Positions 1 through 7,114 of a stretch of DNA of 17,023 nucleotides are shown here, one piece after another (position 1 is the stretch's first letter; each line of letters starts with the position of its first letter). Position numbers and translations under genes: made by a program. The DNA lies in contig CAKOUU010000025.1 of NCBI GenBank assembly GCA_934120675.1, forward strand, positions 1 through 17,023. The letters are read 5' to 3'. Below the pieces are notes generated by a model. It did no database searches. It was given only the letters and a program-made list of their open reading frames with translations, and was not told the DNA's origin. This stretch comes from an uncultured Clostridia bacterium (GTDB lineage: Bacteria > Bacillota > Clostridia > TANB77 > CAG-508).

Positions 1-126
1 GAACAAAATAATATTTCACTTAACATTGATAAATTAATTGCTAACTTTGATAAAGCATTATCACATCCAAATAAAGATGATTTAAAAACATTAGAACAAA
101 TTGTAATATTATACGAGGAGAAATAA
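1..126 (+). CDS. 3' end of an unidentified gene (partial)
   Basis: An open frame enters from the left window edge and gives 41 codons before TAA at 124-126. The visible tail is hydrophilic and probably helical (it contains NIDKLIANFDKALSHP and ends ILYEEK), with no motif I recognise. There is no start codon in view, so gene length and product cannot be judged. It ends just before the in-register part of the SGNH-hydrolase remnant, which is read in a different frame. It may be a genuine gene tail or another decayed fragment. Confidence 0.4.
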   Translation, partial: EQNNISLNIDKLIANFDKALSHPNKDDLKTLEQIVILYEEK

Positions 127-244
127 AAATTATTCAAATCTACTATGTGATGATGGAATACACCCAAATGAAAAAGGACACAAAATTATTGCAGGAGCTA
201 TAAAGGAACATATAGAAAAAAGAACAATAAAATTAATAGGTTAA
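107..244 (+). pseudogene. C-terminal remnant of an SGNH/GDSL hydrolase
   Basis: From about 149 this frame reads DDGIHPNEKGHKIIAGAI and runs to TAA at 242-244. That is the last conserved block of SGNH/GDSL esterases, where the Asp and His of the Asp-x-x-His motif (here DGIH) complete the catalytic triad. The frame is closed by several stops before about 104. No start codon or ribosome-binding site precedes it, and the N-terminal GDS block is missing. Only about 45 codons survive, so I read it as the leftover end of a deleted or frameshifted gene. The coding sense of the block is clear; the exact left boundary is not. Confidence 0.6.
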
Positions 245-293
245 CTACAACTTACAATCTATTTAAATAACAATTTGTTGTATTAAAAAATAC

Positions 294-338
294 AAAGCTA
301 ATTATGCCAAAAATAATAATGAGGCATAGTTAGTTTTT
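294..338 (+). terminator. Intrinsic terminator after the hydrolase remnant
   Basis: An 11-bp stem (298-308 with 323-333, one G-U pair) closes a 14-nt loop and is followed by TTTTT at 334-338. A-residues before the left arm can extend the helix. It lies about 50 nt after the remnant's stop codon and would end transcripts entering from the left. Confidence 0.7.
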
Positions 339-493
339 GTGCGTTTTAGATAAATTAATGACTATAGAAAATAAATTTGTATATTACTAGCATATTACCT
401 GTATATTACAAATTTAAATGGCGAACAAATATAAAAATACAAGCATTGATATTTCAATGCTTGCAGACGTTTGGTAGTAAAAATTACCGAACA
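339..493. other. Gene-free spacer with inverted repeats
   Basis: No coding frame is convincing here. The stretch has a 10-bp inverted repeat (372-381 with 407-416, 25-nt loop) that overlaps a repeated TGTATATTAC (378-387 and 400-409). It also has a perfect 10-bp hairpin at 440-449/454-463 with a 4-nt loop. Read on the minus strand, the second hairpin is followed by TATTTTTAT, so it could be a back-up terminator for the rplM-rpsI transcript. Confidence 0.45.
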
Positions 494-533
494 ATAACAA
501 AAAACCTCGGAAGCCTTGAAACTTCTGAGGTTT
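494..533 (-). terminator. Intrinsic terminator of the rplM-rpsI operon
   Basis: A 12-bp stem (502-513 with 522-533, one G-U pair) has an 8-nt loop. On the minus strand a run of U follows (complement of the A-run 499-504). It lies about 24 nt beyond the rpsI stop codon, the usual place for the operon's terminator. Confidence 0.85.
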
Positions 534-556
534 GATATTCTTTGCACAAAAGCATA

Positions 557-958
557 TTATCTCTTTGAGAATTGTGGAGCTTTTCTTGCTTTTTTAAGAC
601 CGTATTTTTTTCTTTCTTTCATACGAGGATCTCTTGTTAAGAATCCGTTTGATTTTAAAGCAGGTCTATATTCGATATTAGCGGCATTTAATGCTCTAGC
701 AATACCATGTCTGATAGCTCCAGCTTGACCTGTGAATCCTCCACCTTGAACTGAACAAATAACATCATATTTATCAGTTGTGTTTGTAACTGTAAGTGGT
801 TGTCTTACTATAACTTTTAAAGTTTCTAATCCGAAAAATTCATCAATATCTTTACCATTAATAGTAATTTTTCCAGATCCTTCAACTAATCTAACTCTGG
901 CAATTGAAGATTTTCTTCTTCCTGTTCCAGCGTAAACTATTTTTTCTGATTTAGCCAT
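557..958 (-). CDS. rpsI: 30S ribosomal protein S9 (uS9)
   Basis: This 133-residue protein is a full-length S9 of the small ribosomal subunit. The N-terminal YAGTGRRKSSIARVRL block and the basic C-terminal tail ending QFSKR are diagnostic; the final Arg reaches the P-site tRNA in known ribosome structures. The start ATG (956-958) is 1 nt beyond the rplM stop. Its ribosome-binding site (GGGAGGT) lies inside the last codons of rplM, so the two genes are tightly cotranscribed and perhaps translationally coupled. The rplM-rpsI pairing is standard in bacteria. Nothing is truncated or unusual. Confidence 0.98.
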   Translation of the reverse strand: MAKSEKIVYAGTGRRKSSIARVRLVEGSGKITINGKDIDEFFGLETLKVIVRQPLTVTNTTDKYDVICSVQGGGFTGQAGAIRHGIARALNAANIEYRPALKSNGFLTRDPRMKERKKYGLKKARKAPQFSKR

Positions 959-959
959 A

Positions 960-1397
960 TTATTTTACCTCCCATACTTCTGGTTTTTGTGCTTGATTTT
1001 CATGTTCTGCTCCTGCATAAACTCTTAATTTTTTAAGTTGAGCTCTTCCTAAAGAGTTGTGTGGTAACATTCCTTTAATAGCTAATGTCATAGCTTTTTC
1101 TGGATTTTTTTCTAACATTACTCTTGCTGGAGTTTCTTTCATTCCACCAATGTATCCTGAGTGGTGTCTATAAATTTTTTGATCCATTTTGTTTCCTGTT
1201 AAAATAACGTCTTTAGCATTTAATACTATAACGTGATCACCTGTATCGATATTAGGTGTAAATGTTGGTTTGTGTTTTCCTCTTAATAATTTAGCAGCTT
1301 CTGTTGCAACTCTACCTAATGGTTTGTTTGCTGCATCAATTATGTACCATTTGCTTTCTATTTCAGCCTTTTTTGGGCTATATGTTGTATTATTCAT
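960..1397 (-). CDS. rplM: 50S ribosomal protein L13 (uL13)
   Basis: At 145 residues this is a full-length L13 of the large subunit. Recognisable blocks are WYIIDAANKPLGRVATEAA near residues 17-35, the GDHVIVLNAKDV segment near 53-64, and MLPHNSLGRAQLKKLRVYAG in the C-terminal third. The ATG at 1395-1397 follows GGGAGGG with about 11 nt spacing. It is the first gene of the rplM-rpsI operon, with a promoter at 1511-1539 and a roughly 107-nt leader containing a strong hairpin. L13 is known to repress its own operon through the leader mRNA in low-GC Gram-positives, so the hairpin may have that role. Confidence 0.98.
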   Translation of the reverse strand: MNNTTYSPKKAEIESKWYIIDAANKPLGRVATEAAKLLRGKHKPTFTPNIDTGDHVIVLNAKDVILTGNKMDQKIYRHHSGYIGGMKETPARVMLEKNPEKAMTLAIKGMLPHNSLGRAQLKKLRVYAGAEHENQAQKPEVWEVK

Positions 1398-1504
1398 GGT
1401 AATAATTACCCTCCCTATTATTTTTATTTTTTATTTTTATATATGACATTTAAATTATAACTACCGGGGAGAAGTTCTAATTTAAATCATATTCTACATA
1501 ATGC
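1398..1504 (-). promoter_or_regulatory. Candidate L13 autoregulatory leader
   Basis: The 5' UTR of rplM has a perfect 10-bp inverted repeat (1448-1457 with 1478-1487). After one mismatch the stem continues for 4 bp (1459-1462 with 1473-1476), closing a loop that reads UCUCCCCGGU on the mRNA. The G/C-rich loop stands out in an A/T-rich leader. An L13-binding leader upstream of rplM-rpsI is an established regulatory RNA in Firmicutes. Position and gene context fit, but I could not compare with its consensus, so assignment to that family is inference. Confidence 0.45.
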
Positions 1505-1510
1505 TTAAAT

Positions 1511-1539
1511 ATTTTATTACAAAAAAGCTGGTTTGTCAA
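1511..1539 (-). promoter_or_regulatory. Sigma-A promoter for rplM-rpsI
   Basis: On the minus strand TTGACA (1534-1539) is followed after exactly 17 nt by TAAAAT (1511-1516). Transcription would start near 1504, just upstream of the leader hairpin. It lies downstream of the terminator of the preceding minus-strand gene, so the ribosomal operon is an independent unit. Confidence 0.8.
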
Positions 1540-1605
1540 TGATTTTTAAAAAATTTGTAAAAAATGTAACATAAAAATGAATTGAATATTTTTTATTAAT
1601 AAAAA

Positions 1606-1655
1606 TATATAAAAAACTAAAGTCGTTTTATAGAAAATTTCTATAAAACGACTTT
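1606..1655 (-). terminator. Terminator of the ClpX-like gene
   Basis: A near-perfect palindrome at 1619-1655 forms a stem of 15 to 18 bp around AAAATTT. On the minus strand it is followed by AGTTTTTT. It starts 6 nt past the stop codon at 1662-1664. In the plus direction GTTTCTTT follows, so it may also stop antisense transcripts. Confidence 0.85.
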
Positions 1656-1661
1656 GTTTCT

Positions 1662-2822
1662 TTAAGATAACTCGTACTTAGAATTATCGTGTACAATATC
1701 TAGGTCCAAAGTACATTTACTGTACTTTCTAGGATTAGCAAGAATATCATACATAATATTTTCAAAGATATAATTTACAGTATTACTCAGCTCTCTTGCT
1801 CCTGTATCAAGTGCAAGAGATTCTTCTGCAATGCAATCAAAGAGTTTGCCACTATAGGACAAAGTAATTCCTTTTTCTCTTAATTCAGCCTGATACCTTC
1901 TGAAAATAGATAACTTTGACTTTCTTAATATCAATGCTAAATCCTGCTTAGTAAGCTTGTTCATTTCTATTATTGTGTCAATTCTACCTACAAATTCCTC
2001 TGGCAGACCATATTCAACTAGGTCTTGCTTCAGAAATCTTCCGTTTTCTTTTTTCTCCTGATTATTTCCAACAAAGCCTAACGGATTAGTATTCAATCGT
2101 TTGTCTCTAATTTTTTCTAATCCTGAGAAAGCTCCTAAAAATATTATAATTATATTTTTAGTATCAAAGTCAACAATTTCTTCATCAAAGGGATCTTCTG
2201 GAGATGGAATTTTTATTCTTGTTCCCTCAATAATCTTGAGTAAACTCTTAAGAACCTCCGTACCAGAAACATCATGTTCTTCATGCCCTGCTTTTTTATC
2301 AATTTCATCAATAATTATAATACCATTTTGTGCTCTTTCCATGTCCATTTCTGCATTTTCAAGCAGATTATAAATCATGTCATTAACATCTGCTCCATAA
2401 TATCCTTCTTGAGTATATTTAGTAGCATCTTCAATGGTATACGGAATATGAAGCCTTTTTGCGACTTGTTTTATTGTTTCGGTTTTTCCAGTACCACTAT
2501 TTCCGATAATCAGAACATTGGATTTAATTGATTTAAAATTAATTGCTCTGTATATGGCTGTGATAAGCTGTCTTACTTGCTTATCCTGACCGATAATACT
2601 TTGCAATACAGTTTTTTCTACATTCTGTATTTCTGGAATCTTCTTTCTTCTTTGATAATCTTTTCCAGATGCCTGAGTTTCTCCTTCTCCTGATCCGAAT
2701 GATGTTACCTTTTTTGATTTTGATTTTGGTTTTGCACTCTTTTGAGTATCCACAGCCTTTTTGGAATCTACTTTCTCTACGCTTTCAATTCTCCGTACAT
2801 TTTTACTTTTCATTTTTGCCAT
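1662..2822 (-). CDS. ClpX-like AAA+ unfoldase without the zinc-binding domain
   Basis: This 386-residue protein aligns by eye with the ATPase core of ClpX. It shows Walker A GNSGTGKT (107-114), pore loop GYYG (140-143), Walker B IIIIDEID (168-175), the ClpX block DVSGTEVLKSLLKIIEGT (184-201), LGF (248-250) where ClpX has its ClpP-docking IGF loop, YGLPEEFVGRID (271-282) with the Arg-finger position R280, and sensor-2 TGARELSNTV with R343. It is not the housekeeping ClpX. The four-Cys zinc domain is replaced by a roughly 60-residue Lys/Ser-rich tail, and the RKH loop is replaced by an acidic PEDPFDEE segment. It probably unfolds specific proteins, perhaps feeding ClpP. GGAGG precedes the ATG. 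It has its own promoter and terminator, so it is monocistronic. CAG and AAG codons are much commoner than in aspS, suggesting transfer. Confidence 0.85.
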   Translation of the reverse strand: MAKMKSKNVRRIESVEKVDSKKAVDTQKSAKPKSKSKKVTSFGSGEGETQASGKDYQRRKKIPEIQNVEKTVLQSIIGQDKQVRQLITAIYRAINFKSIKSNVLIIGNSGTGKTETIKQVAKRLHIPYTIEDATKYTQEGYYGADVNDMIYNLLENAEMDMERAQNGIIIIDEIDKKAGHEEHDVSGTEVLKSLLKIIEGTRIKIPSPEDPFDEEIVDFDTKNIIIIFLGAFSGLEKIRDKRLNTNPLGFVGNNQEKKENGRFLKQDLVEYGLPEEFVGRIDTIIEMNKLTKQDLALILRKSKLSIFRRYQAELREKGITLSYSGKLFDCIAEESLALDTGARELSNTVNYIFENIMYDILANPRKYSKCTLDLDIVHDNSKYELS

Positions 2823-2881
2823 AATTATACCTCCTACATTAAATTATTCTATTCAATGTTAACCTGCTACATTGTAATGTG

Positions 2882-2910
2882 ATTTTATCATTTTTACATT
2901 TTTATGTCAA
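2882..2910 (-). promoter_or_regulatory. Promoter of the ClpX-like gene
   Basis: Minus-strand TTGACA (2905-2910) with a 17-nt spacer to TAAAAT (2882-2887), nearly the same elements as the rplM promoter. The start site would be near 2875, inside ACATT-GT-AATGT (2869-2880). That short inverted repeat could be an operator, but I recognise no known one. Confidence 0.75.
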
Positions 2911-2937
2911 TTAGAATAAGGAAATTTGTGAAAAGTA

Positions 2938-2966
2938 TTGATAAAATTTTTAATTATAATTATAAT
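2938..2966 (+). promoter_or_regulatory. Promoter of the SpoVB-like flippase gene
   Basis: TTGATA (2938-2943), 17 nt, then TATAAT (2961-2966). The transcript would start near 2973, about 205 nt before the gene, and would carry the whole inverted-repeat element at 2986-3096 in its leader. A second TATAAT at 3152-3157 has no good -35 partner. Confidence 0.65.
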
Positions 2967-2985
2967 GTAGATAAATACTTTTAGA

Positions 2986-3096
2986 TTTTGAACCAATGGG
3001 GACGTTCTTAAATTGGTTGAAATTTAAATAATAATATAAAATATTAAAGTTTTTAGTATTTTCAACCAATTTAAGAACGTCCCCATTGGTTCAAAA
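2986..3096. repeat. Long inverted-repeat palindrome element, copy 1
   Basis: A perfect 37-bp inverted repeat (2986-3022 with 3060-3096) is separated by a 37-nt A/T-rich loop. Each arm is itself palindromic: AACCAAT and ATTGGTT flank the core GGGGACGTT. The outer ends read TTTTG...CAAAA, so it lacks a 3' U-tract in either direction and is not an intrinsic terminator. It shares its arm sequence with copies at 9007-9113 and 14850-14910. The nested design is that of REP-like elements spread by RAYT-type transposases; that assignment is inference. Confidence 0.85.
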
Positions 3097-3178
3097 AATA
3101 ATATATATAATTTACAAAATAGCATATTAAAAAGTGTAATCAAATAATAATTATAATAGAAAAGTTGTAGGAGGTAAG

Positions 3179-4825
3179 ATGATAAATATAGGTAGTAAAA
3201 AACGAGAAATAAATAATAAAACTAAAAAAGAAGGATTTATGCAAGGCGTTATTACACTGATGTTTTCACAAGTTCTTATAAAAATTTTAGGTTTAGTATA
3301 TACATTATATCTAACAAATAGACAAGGTTTTGGAGATAAAGGAAATGGAATATGTGCGAGTGGATACCAAATATATGCACTATTGCTTACAATATCTTCG
3401 ATAGGAGTTCCAAGTGCAATATCAAAATTGGTATCAGAAAGAGTTGCAGTGGGAGATAACAAAGGAGCACATAGAATTTTTAAAATAGCATTTGCAACAT
3501 TTGCAGTAATAGGATTGGTTGGTAGTTTATTGTTGTTCTTTGGTGCAAATGTAATAGCAAATCAATGGTTACAAATTCCTGATGCAGAAATGACATTGGT
3601 TGCATTATCACCAGCAATATTCTTTGTTACAGTAGCATCAGTCATGAGGGGATATTTTAATGGTAGACAAAAAATTAGTGTAGGTGCAAAATCTCAAACA
3701 TTAGAGCAAGTTTTTAAAACATTGCTTACAATTATAGTTGTTGAAGTTGTTGCAATATTGTCAAATGTTTCAACAGAGTGGATGGCCGCAGGTGCAAACT
3801 TAGCAACAACACTTGCAACATTTTTAGGATTTAGTTATTTGTTTTTATATTATAGGTCAGAAAGAAAAGAAGTTGCAACAGAAATTAAAAATACAGTAAA
3901 TTATAAATATGAAAGGGTATCAACAATAATCAAAAGAATTTTATTGGTGTCAATTCCAATAACATTAACAGCTATAATGTCTTCAATAAATAAAAATGTT
4001 GATTCATTTACAGTTGTAAGAAATTTGAGGGCATTTATGCCAGAAGACCAAGCAACAGCATTATATGGAATTCTAGGTGGAAAAGTTGATACATTAACAA
4101 GTTTGCCATTGGCAATAAATGTGGCATTTGCGACAGCATTAGTTCCAGCAATATCAGCTGCTAAGGCTAGAAATGATAATAAAACAATAACAGAGAAAAC
4201 ATCATTTTCATTGTTGGTTTCAATGTTGATAGGTTTGCCTTGTACAGTTGGAATGTTTATTTTTGCACAACCAATTTTGAATTTGTTGTTCCCAAATGCA
4301 AATGATGGAGCTTTAATACTACAAATTAGTGCATTGACAATAATTTTTACAATTTTGGACCAAACTATAAATGGAGCGTTACAAGGATATGGAAAATTGA
4401 TGATTCCAACAATTTCTTTGGCAACAGGTGTATTTGTTAAATTTATTTTTAATATTACATTAATAAAAATACCAAGCATTGGAGTTTATGGTGCGGCTTG
4501 GGGGTCAGTTGCTTGTCATTTAGTCGCATTTTGTATAGCATTTACAATGCTTAGAAAAAATATAAAATTAAATTTAACATTTTCAAAATTTGTTGTTAAA
4601 CCAGTTGTTGCAACTGTAATTATGGGAATTTGCTCATATTTTACATATTTAGCTTTAAAAGGAATAATAATTGAGAGATTGGCTACAATAATAGCGATAA
4701 TGGTTGCGGTTGTAATATATGCATTAGCAATTGTTGTTTTAAAAGTTTTTACAAAAGATGAGTTTAAAATGATGCCGGCAGGTGATAAAATAGTTAAAAT
4801 TCTAGAAAAAATTAAAATTTATTAG
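3179..4825 (+). CDS. SpoVB/YtgP-type polysaccharide (lipid-linked) flippase
   Basis: This 548-residue integral membrane protein has about 14 hydrophobic segments and belongs to the MOP/Wzx-MurJ superfamily, SpoVB-YtgP branch. Characteristic blocks are QVLIKILGLVYTLYLTN (31-47), GVPSAISKLVSE (76-87) and SVMRGYFNGRQKISVGAKSQ (154-173), which is the segment linking two helices in SpoVB/YtgP homologs. Members flip undecaprenyl-linked cell-wall precursors such as lipid II, or act in spore cortex synthesis; which applies here cannot be told from sequence. The ATG follows GGAGG by 6 nt. The length is normal for the family and the frame is intact. Its leader contains the palindrome at 2986-3096. HU follows 115 nt downstream with no clear terminator between, so partial cotranscription is possible. 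Confidence 0.85.
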   Translation: MINIGSKKREINNKTKKEGFMQGVITLMFSQVLIKILGLVYTLYLTNRQGFGDKGNGICASGYQIYALLLTISSIGVPSAISKLVSERVAVGDNKGAHRIFKIAFATFAVIGLVGSLLLFFGANVIANQWLQIPDAEMTLVALSPAIFFVTVASVMRGYFNGRQKISVGAKSQTLEQVFKTLLTIIVVEVVAILSNVSTEWMAAGANLATTLATFLGFSYLFLYYRSERKEVATEIKNTVNYKYERVSTIIKRILLVSIPITLTAIMSSINKNVDSFTVVRNLRAFMPEDQATALYGILGGKVDTLTSLPLAINVAFATALVPAISAAKARNDNKTITEKTSFSLLVSMLIGLPCTVGMFIFAQPILNLLFPNANDGALILQISALTIIFTILDQTINGALQGYGKLMIPTISLATGVFVKFIFNITLIKIPSIGVYGAAWGSVACHLVAFCIAFTMLRKNIKLNLTFSKFVVKPVVATVIMGICSYFTYLALKGIIIERLATIIAIMVAVVIYALAIVVLKVFTKDEFKMMPAGDKIVKILEKIKIY

Positions 4826-4940
4826 AAAAAAAGAAGGATTTTATCGAAAGTTGGCGAATAGAGTTATTAGTAGGTACAGTTATTGCTTAGTTCAGGCGAT
4901 AAAAGTACATAAATATTCAATCTTATAGGAGGTAATTTAA

Positions 4941-5219
4941 ATGAACAAAGCTGAATTAATCGCAGCAATAGCTGCAAAAACAGGAGACACAAAAAAAGTA
5001 GCTGAAGCAACAGTTAACGCATTCGTAGAAACAGTTACAGATGCATTAGTAGAAGGAGATAAAGTTCAATTAGTTGGATTTGGTTCTTTCGAAGTTAGAA
5101 AAAGAGCTGCTAGAAAAGGTAGAAATCCTCAAACTAAAGAAGAAATCAAAATACCTGCTTCAAAAGCTCCAGTATTCAAAGCTGGTAAAGCATTAAAAGA
5201 TTTAGTAAATAATAAATAA
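4941..5219 (+). CDS. hup: HU family DNA-binding protein
   Basis: This 92-residue protein is a complete HU: a helical N-terminal half (MNKAELIAAIAAKTG) for dimerisation, the turn GFGSFEVRKRAARKG (about 46-60) leading to the minor-groove arm with RNPQT near 61-65, and the closing basic segment FKAGKALKDLV. HU bends and compacts DNA as a homodimer. The start has a strong AGGAGG 8 nt upstream. The codons include more ATC and TTC than the neighbours, as expected of a highly expressed gene. The 115 nt before it has an 8-bp inverted repeat (4839-4846 with 4897-4904) and only a weak promoter candidate (TTGGCG 4851-4856, 18 nt, TACAGT). A clear terminator follows. Confidence 0.97.
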   Translation: MNKAELIAAIAAKTGDTKKVAEATVNAFVETVTDALVEGDKVQLVGFGSFEVRKRAARKGRNPQTKEEIKIPASKAPVFKAGKALKDLVNNK

Positions 5220-5248
5220 TTTGTGAATATAAATATATGAATTCATAT

Positions 5249-5279
5249 AAAAGAAGGCTAGAGATAGTCTTCTTTTTTT
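5249..5279 (+). terminator. Intrinsic terminator of the HU gene
   Basis: A 10-bp stem (5251-5260 with 5265-5274, one G-U pair) with a GAGA loop, then TTTTT (5275-5279). It lies about 30 nt after the stop codon and separates HU from the ABC exporter genes. Confidence 0.9.
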
Positions 5280-5286
5280 GGCAATA

Positions 5287-5320
5287 AAGACTTGACTATA
5301 GTCTTAAAAATGTATATTAT
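5287..5320 (+). promoter_or_regulatory. ABC-exporter promoter with overlapping palindromic operator
   Basis: TTGACT (5292-5297), 17 nt, TATTAT (5315-5320) form a good sigma-A promoter. The -35 box lies inside the perfect palindrome GACTATAGTC (5294-5303). A second inverted repeat, AAGACT/AGTCTT (5287-5292 with 5300-5305), overlaps it. A protein bound here would block RNA polymerase. Many Clostridia control such exporter pairs with a MarR-type repressor, but no regulator gene is present in the window, so the regulator's identity is a guess. Confidence 0.6.
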
Positions 5321-5377
5321 TATTGTGAAATAATTTTAAATATAATATAAGAGAAAGTATATACAAGGAGACAAAAG

Positions 5378-7114
5378 ATGAAAAGAAAACATAGCAAATT
5401 GATAACTGATGAATTAAAAAGAACAATACCACTATATATATTAGGAATGGTATTTCACACAATAACATTATATATGATGCTTGTTATTGCACAAATATCT
5501 GGAAAAATATTAGATATGATATTGCAAACCAATGTATTTAAAGAACAAATAATGCAAGAAATATATATACTTTTATTTTGGTCTGCAATTATAATAATAC
5601 CAAACACTATAAAAAGATGGTTCTATTTTACAGTTGCTAGAGCATCTGATACAAAATTAAGAAAAGAAATTTATAAGAAATTGCAATATGTAAAAGAAGA
5701 TTATTATGAGAATATTGAAAAGGGAAAATTTTTAGCATACTTGACTAAAGAGATACCTATGATAAGAAAGTTTTTAGGTGGATTTTTTCAAAATAGTCTA
5801 AATATAGTTATGACACCAATTTTGGTAATTGTTTTATCAAGTAAAGGGTTAAACATAAATTTATCATTGATGTTGGTATCAATTTTAGTTGTAGCATTGA
5901 TTATTGTAGCAAATTTATATCAAAAGAAAAAAGAACTAGTAGAAGAGGCAAGAAAAGAATATGTAAATATGTCAAATGTAATTGAACAAAATACAAGTAA
6001 TTTTACATTAATAAAATTATATAATAATCAAAAAGAACAAAAAGATATATTTGAAAAAGAAAATAAAATAATGCAACAAAAAGATTATAATGTTGGAAAA
6101 ATAGATAATTTAATAAATAATACAACAAACATAGCAGAAGGGTTATCATATATTTTGACTGTAATATATGGAGTTATTAGTATAAGAAGTGGACAAATGA
6201 CGGTTGGAGACTTAACCGTTTTTATAGCTTTTATAGGTAAAATGTTTGGAAGCATTAGTAATAGAGTAAATGAAGTTACAAATTCTATTGTATATTTTAA
6301 ACAAGCTGTTGATAGAATTGACCAGATTATGAATCTGGATATATATAATACCAAAAATAAAAATGTAATCGAAGAAATTAACTCTATAGAAGTAAAAGAT
6401 TTAAGTTACAAATATCCTAGTAGCAATAAATATGTATTAAAAGATATCAATTTTGAGATAAATAAAAATGAAAAAATAGGAATTATAGGACTTTTTGGAA
6501 GCGGAAAAACTACACTTATGAATATTATATCTGGACTTTATGAAATAGAAGAAAATAAAGTATTTATTAATGATATAGATATTACCAAAATAAATAAATA
6601 TAGTATATTTGACAAGATTAGCTATATTTTACAAAAGGTAATTCTTTTAGATGATACGGTAAAAAATAATATCACATTAGAGAAAAAATATGATGGTAAA
6701 AAGATTATAGATGCTACAAATGATTCATGTATATTGGAAGATATTTTTAAAATGGAAAATGAATTTGAAGAAGTAGTAGGGGAAAATGGGCATAAATTAT
6801 CAGGAGGACAAAAGCAAAGAGTCGCAATTGCAAGGAATATGATTACTGACAAAGATTTTATTATATTAGATAATATTTTCTCAGCATTAGATAACAATAC
6901 AGAAAAAGAAATATTAAACAATATTATGAATATGAAAGAAAAAACGATAATTAATATTGCAAACAAAGTAACAGATGTAAAAGATATGGACAAAATTTAT
7001 TTAATGATAGATGGTCAATTTGTAGATAATGGAACACATGAAGAATTACTAGCTAGAAATAATATTTATCAAGAAATGTACCAATATGAAATGGCAGGTG
7101 AGCTAGTTGATTAG
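5378..7114 (+). CDS. ABC exporter half-transporter with degenerate ATPase residues
   Basis: The 578-residue protein has an N-terminal six-helix ABC-exporter membrane domain (about 15-320) fused to a nucleotide-binding domain. Visible motifs are Walker A GLFGSGKTT (371-379), Q-loop Q419, intact signature LSGGQ (474-478), Walker B FIILDN (494-499) and D-loop SALD (502-505). The usual catalytic Glu after Walker B is Asn499, and the H-loop His is Asn529 (IANK). It therefore cannot form a standard catalytic site alone and should pair with a second subunit, which is encoded immediately downstream and overlaps its end. The substrate is unknown; peptides or drugs are typical. ATG follows AAGGAG. An operator-overlapped promoter lies about 60 nt upstream. 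Confidence 0.9.
   Translation: MKRKHSKLITDELKRTIPLYILGMVFHTITLYMMLVIAQISGKILDMILQTNVFKEQIMQEIYILLFWSAIIIIPNTIKRWFYFTVARASDTKLRKEIYKKLQYVKEDYYENIEKGKFLAYLTKEIPMIRKFLGGFFQNSLNIVMTPILVIVLSSKGLNINLSLMLVSILVVALIIVANLYQKKKELVEEARKEYVNMSNVIEQNTSNFTLIKLYNNQKEQKDIFEKENKIMQQKDYNVGKIDNLINNTTNIAEGLSYILTVIYGVISIRSGQMTVGDLTVFIAFIGKMFGSISNRVNEVTNSIVYFKQAVDRIDQIMNLDIYNTKNKNVIEEINSIEVKDLSYKYPSSNKYVLKDINFEINKNEKIGIIGLFGSGKTTLMNIISGLYEIEENKVFINDIDITKINKYSIFDKISYILQKVILLDDTVKNNITLEKKYDGKKIIDATNDSCILEDIFKMENEFEEVVGENGHKLSGGQKQRVAIARNMITDKDFIILDNIFSALDNNTEKEILNNIMNMKEKTIINIANKVTDVKDMDKIYLMIDGQFVDNGTHEELLARNNIYQEMYQYEMAGELVD

Noticed and set aside
2101..2531. Plus-strand open frames inside the ClpX-like gene
   Set aside because: They lack ribosome-binding sites and overlap a clearly recognised AAA+ coding sequence on the other strand.
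2986..3096. Copy 1 of the inverted repeat as a transcription terminator for either neighbour
   Set aside because: On both strands the stem is followed by A-residues instead of U, and the flippase promoter lies upstream of it.
5233..5249. Palindrome around GAATTC (TATATGAATTCATATA) after the HU gene
   Set aside because: It is short, A/T-rich and directly before the true terminator; it has no U-tract and no sign of function.
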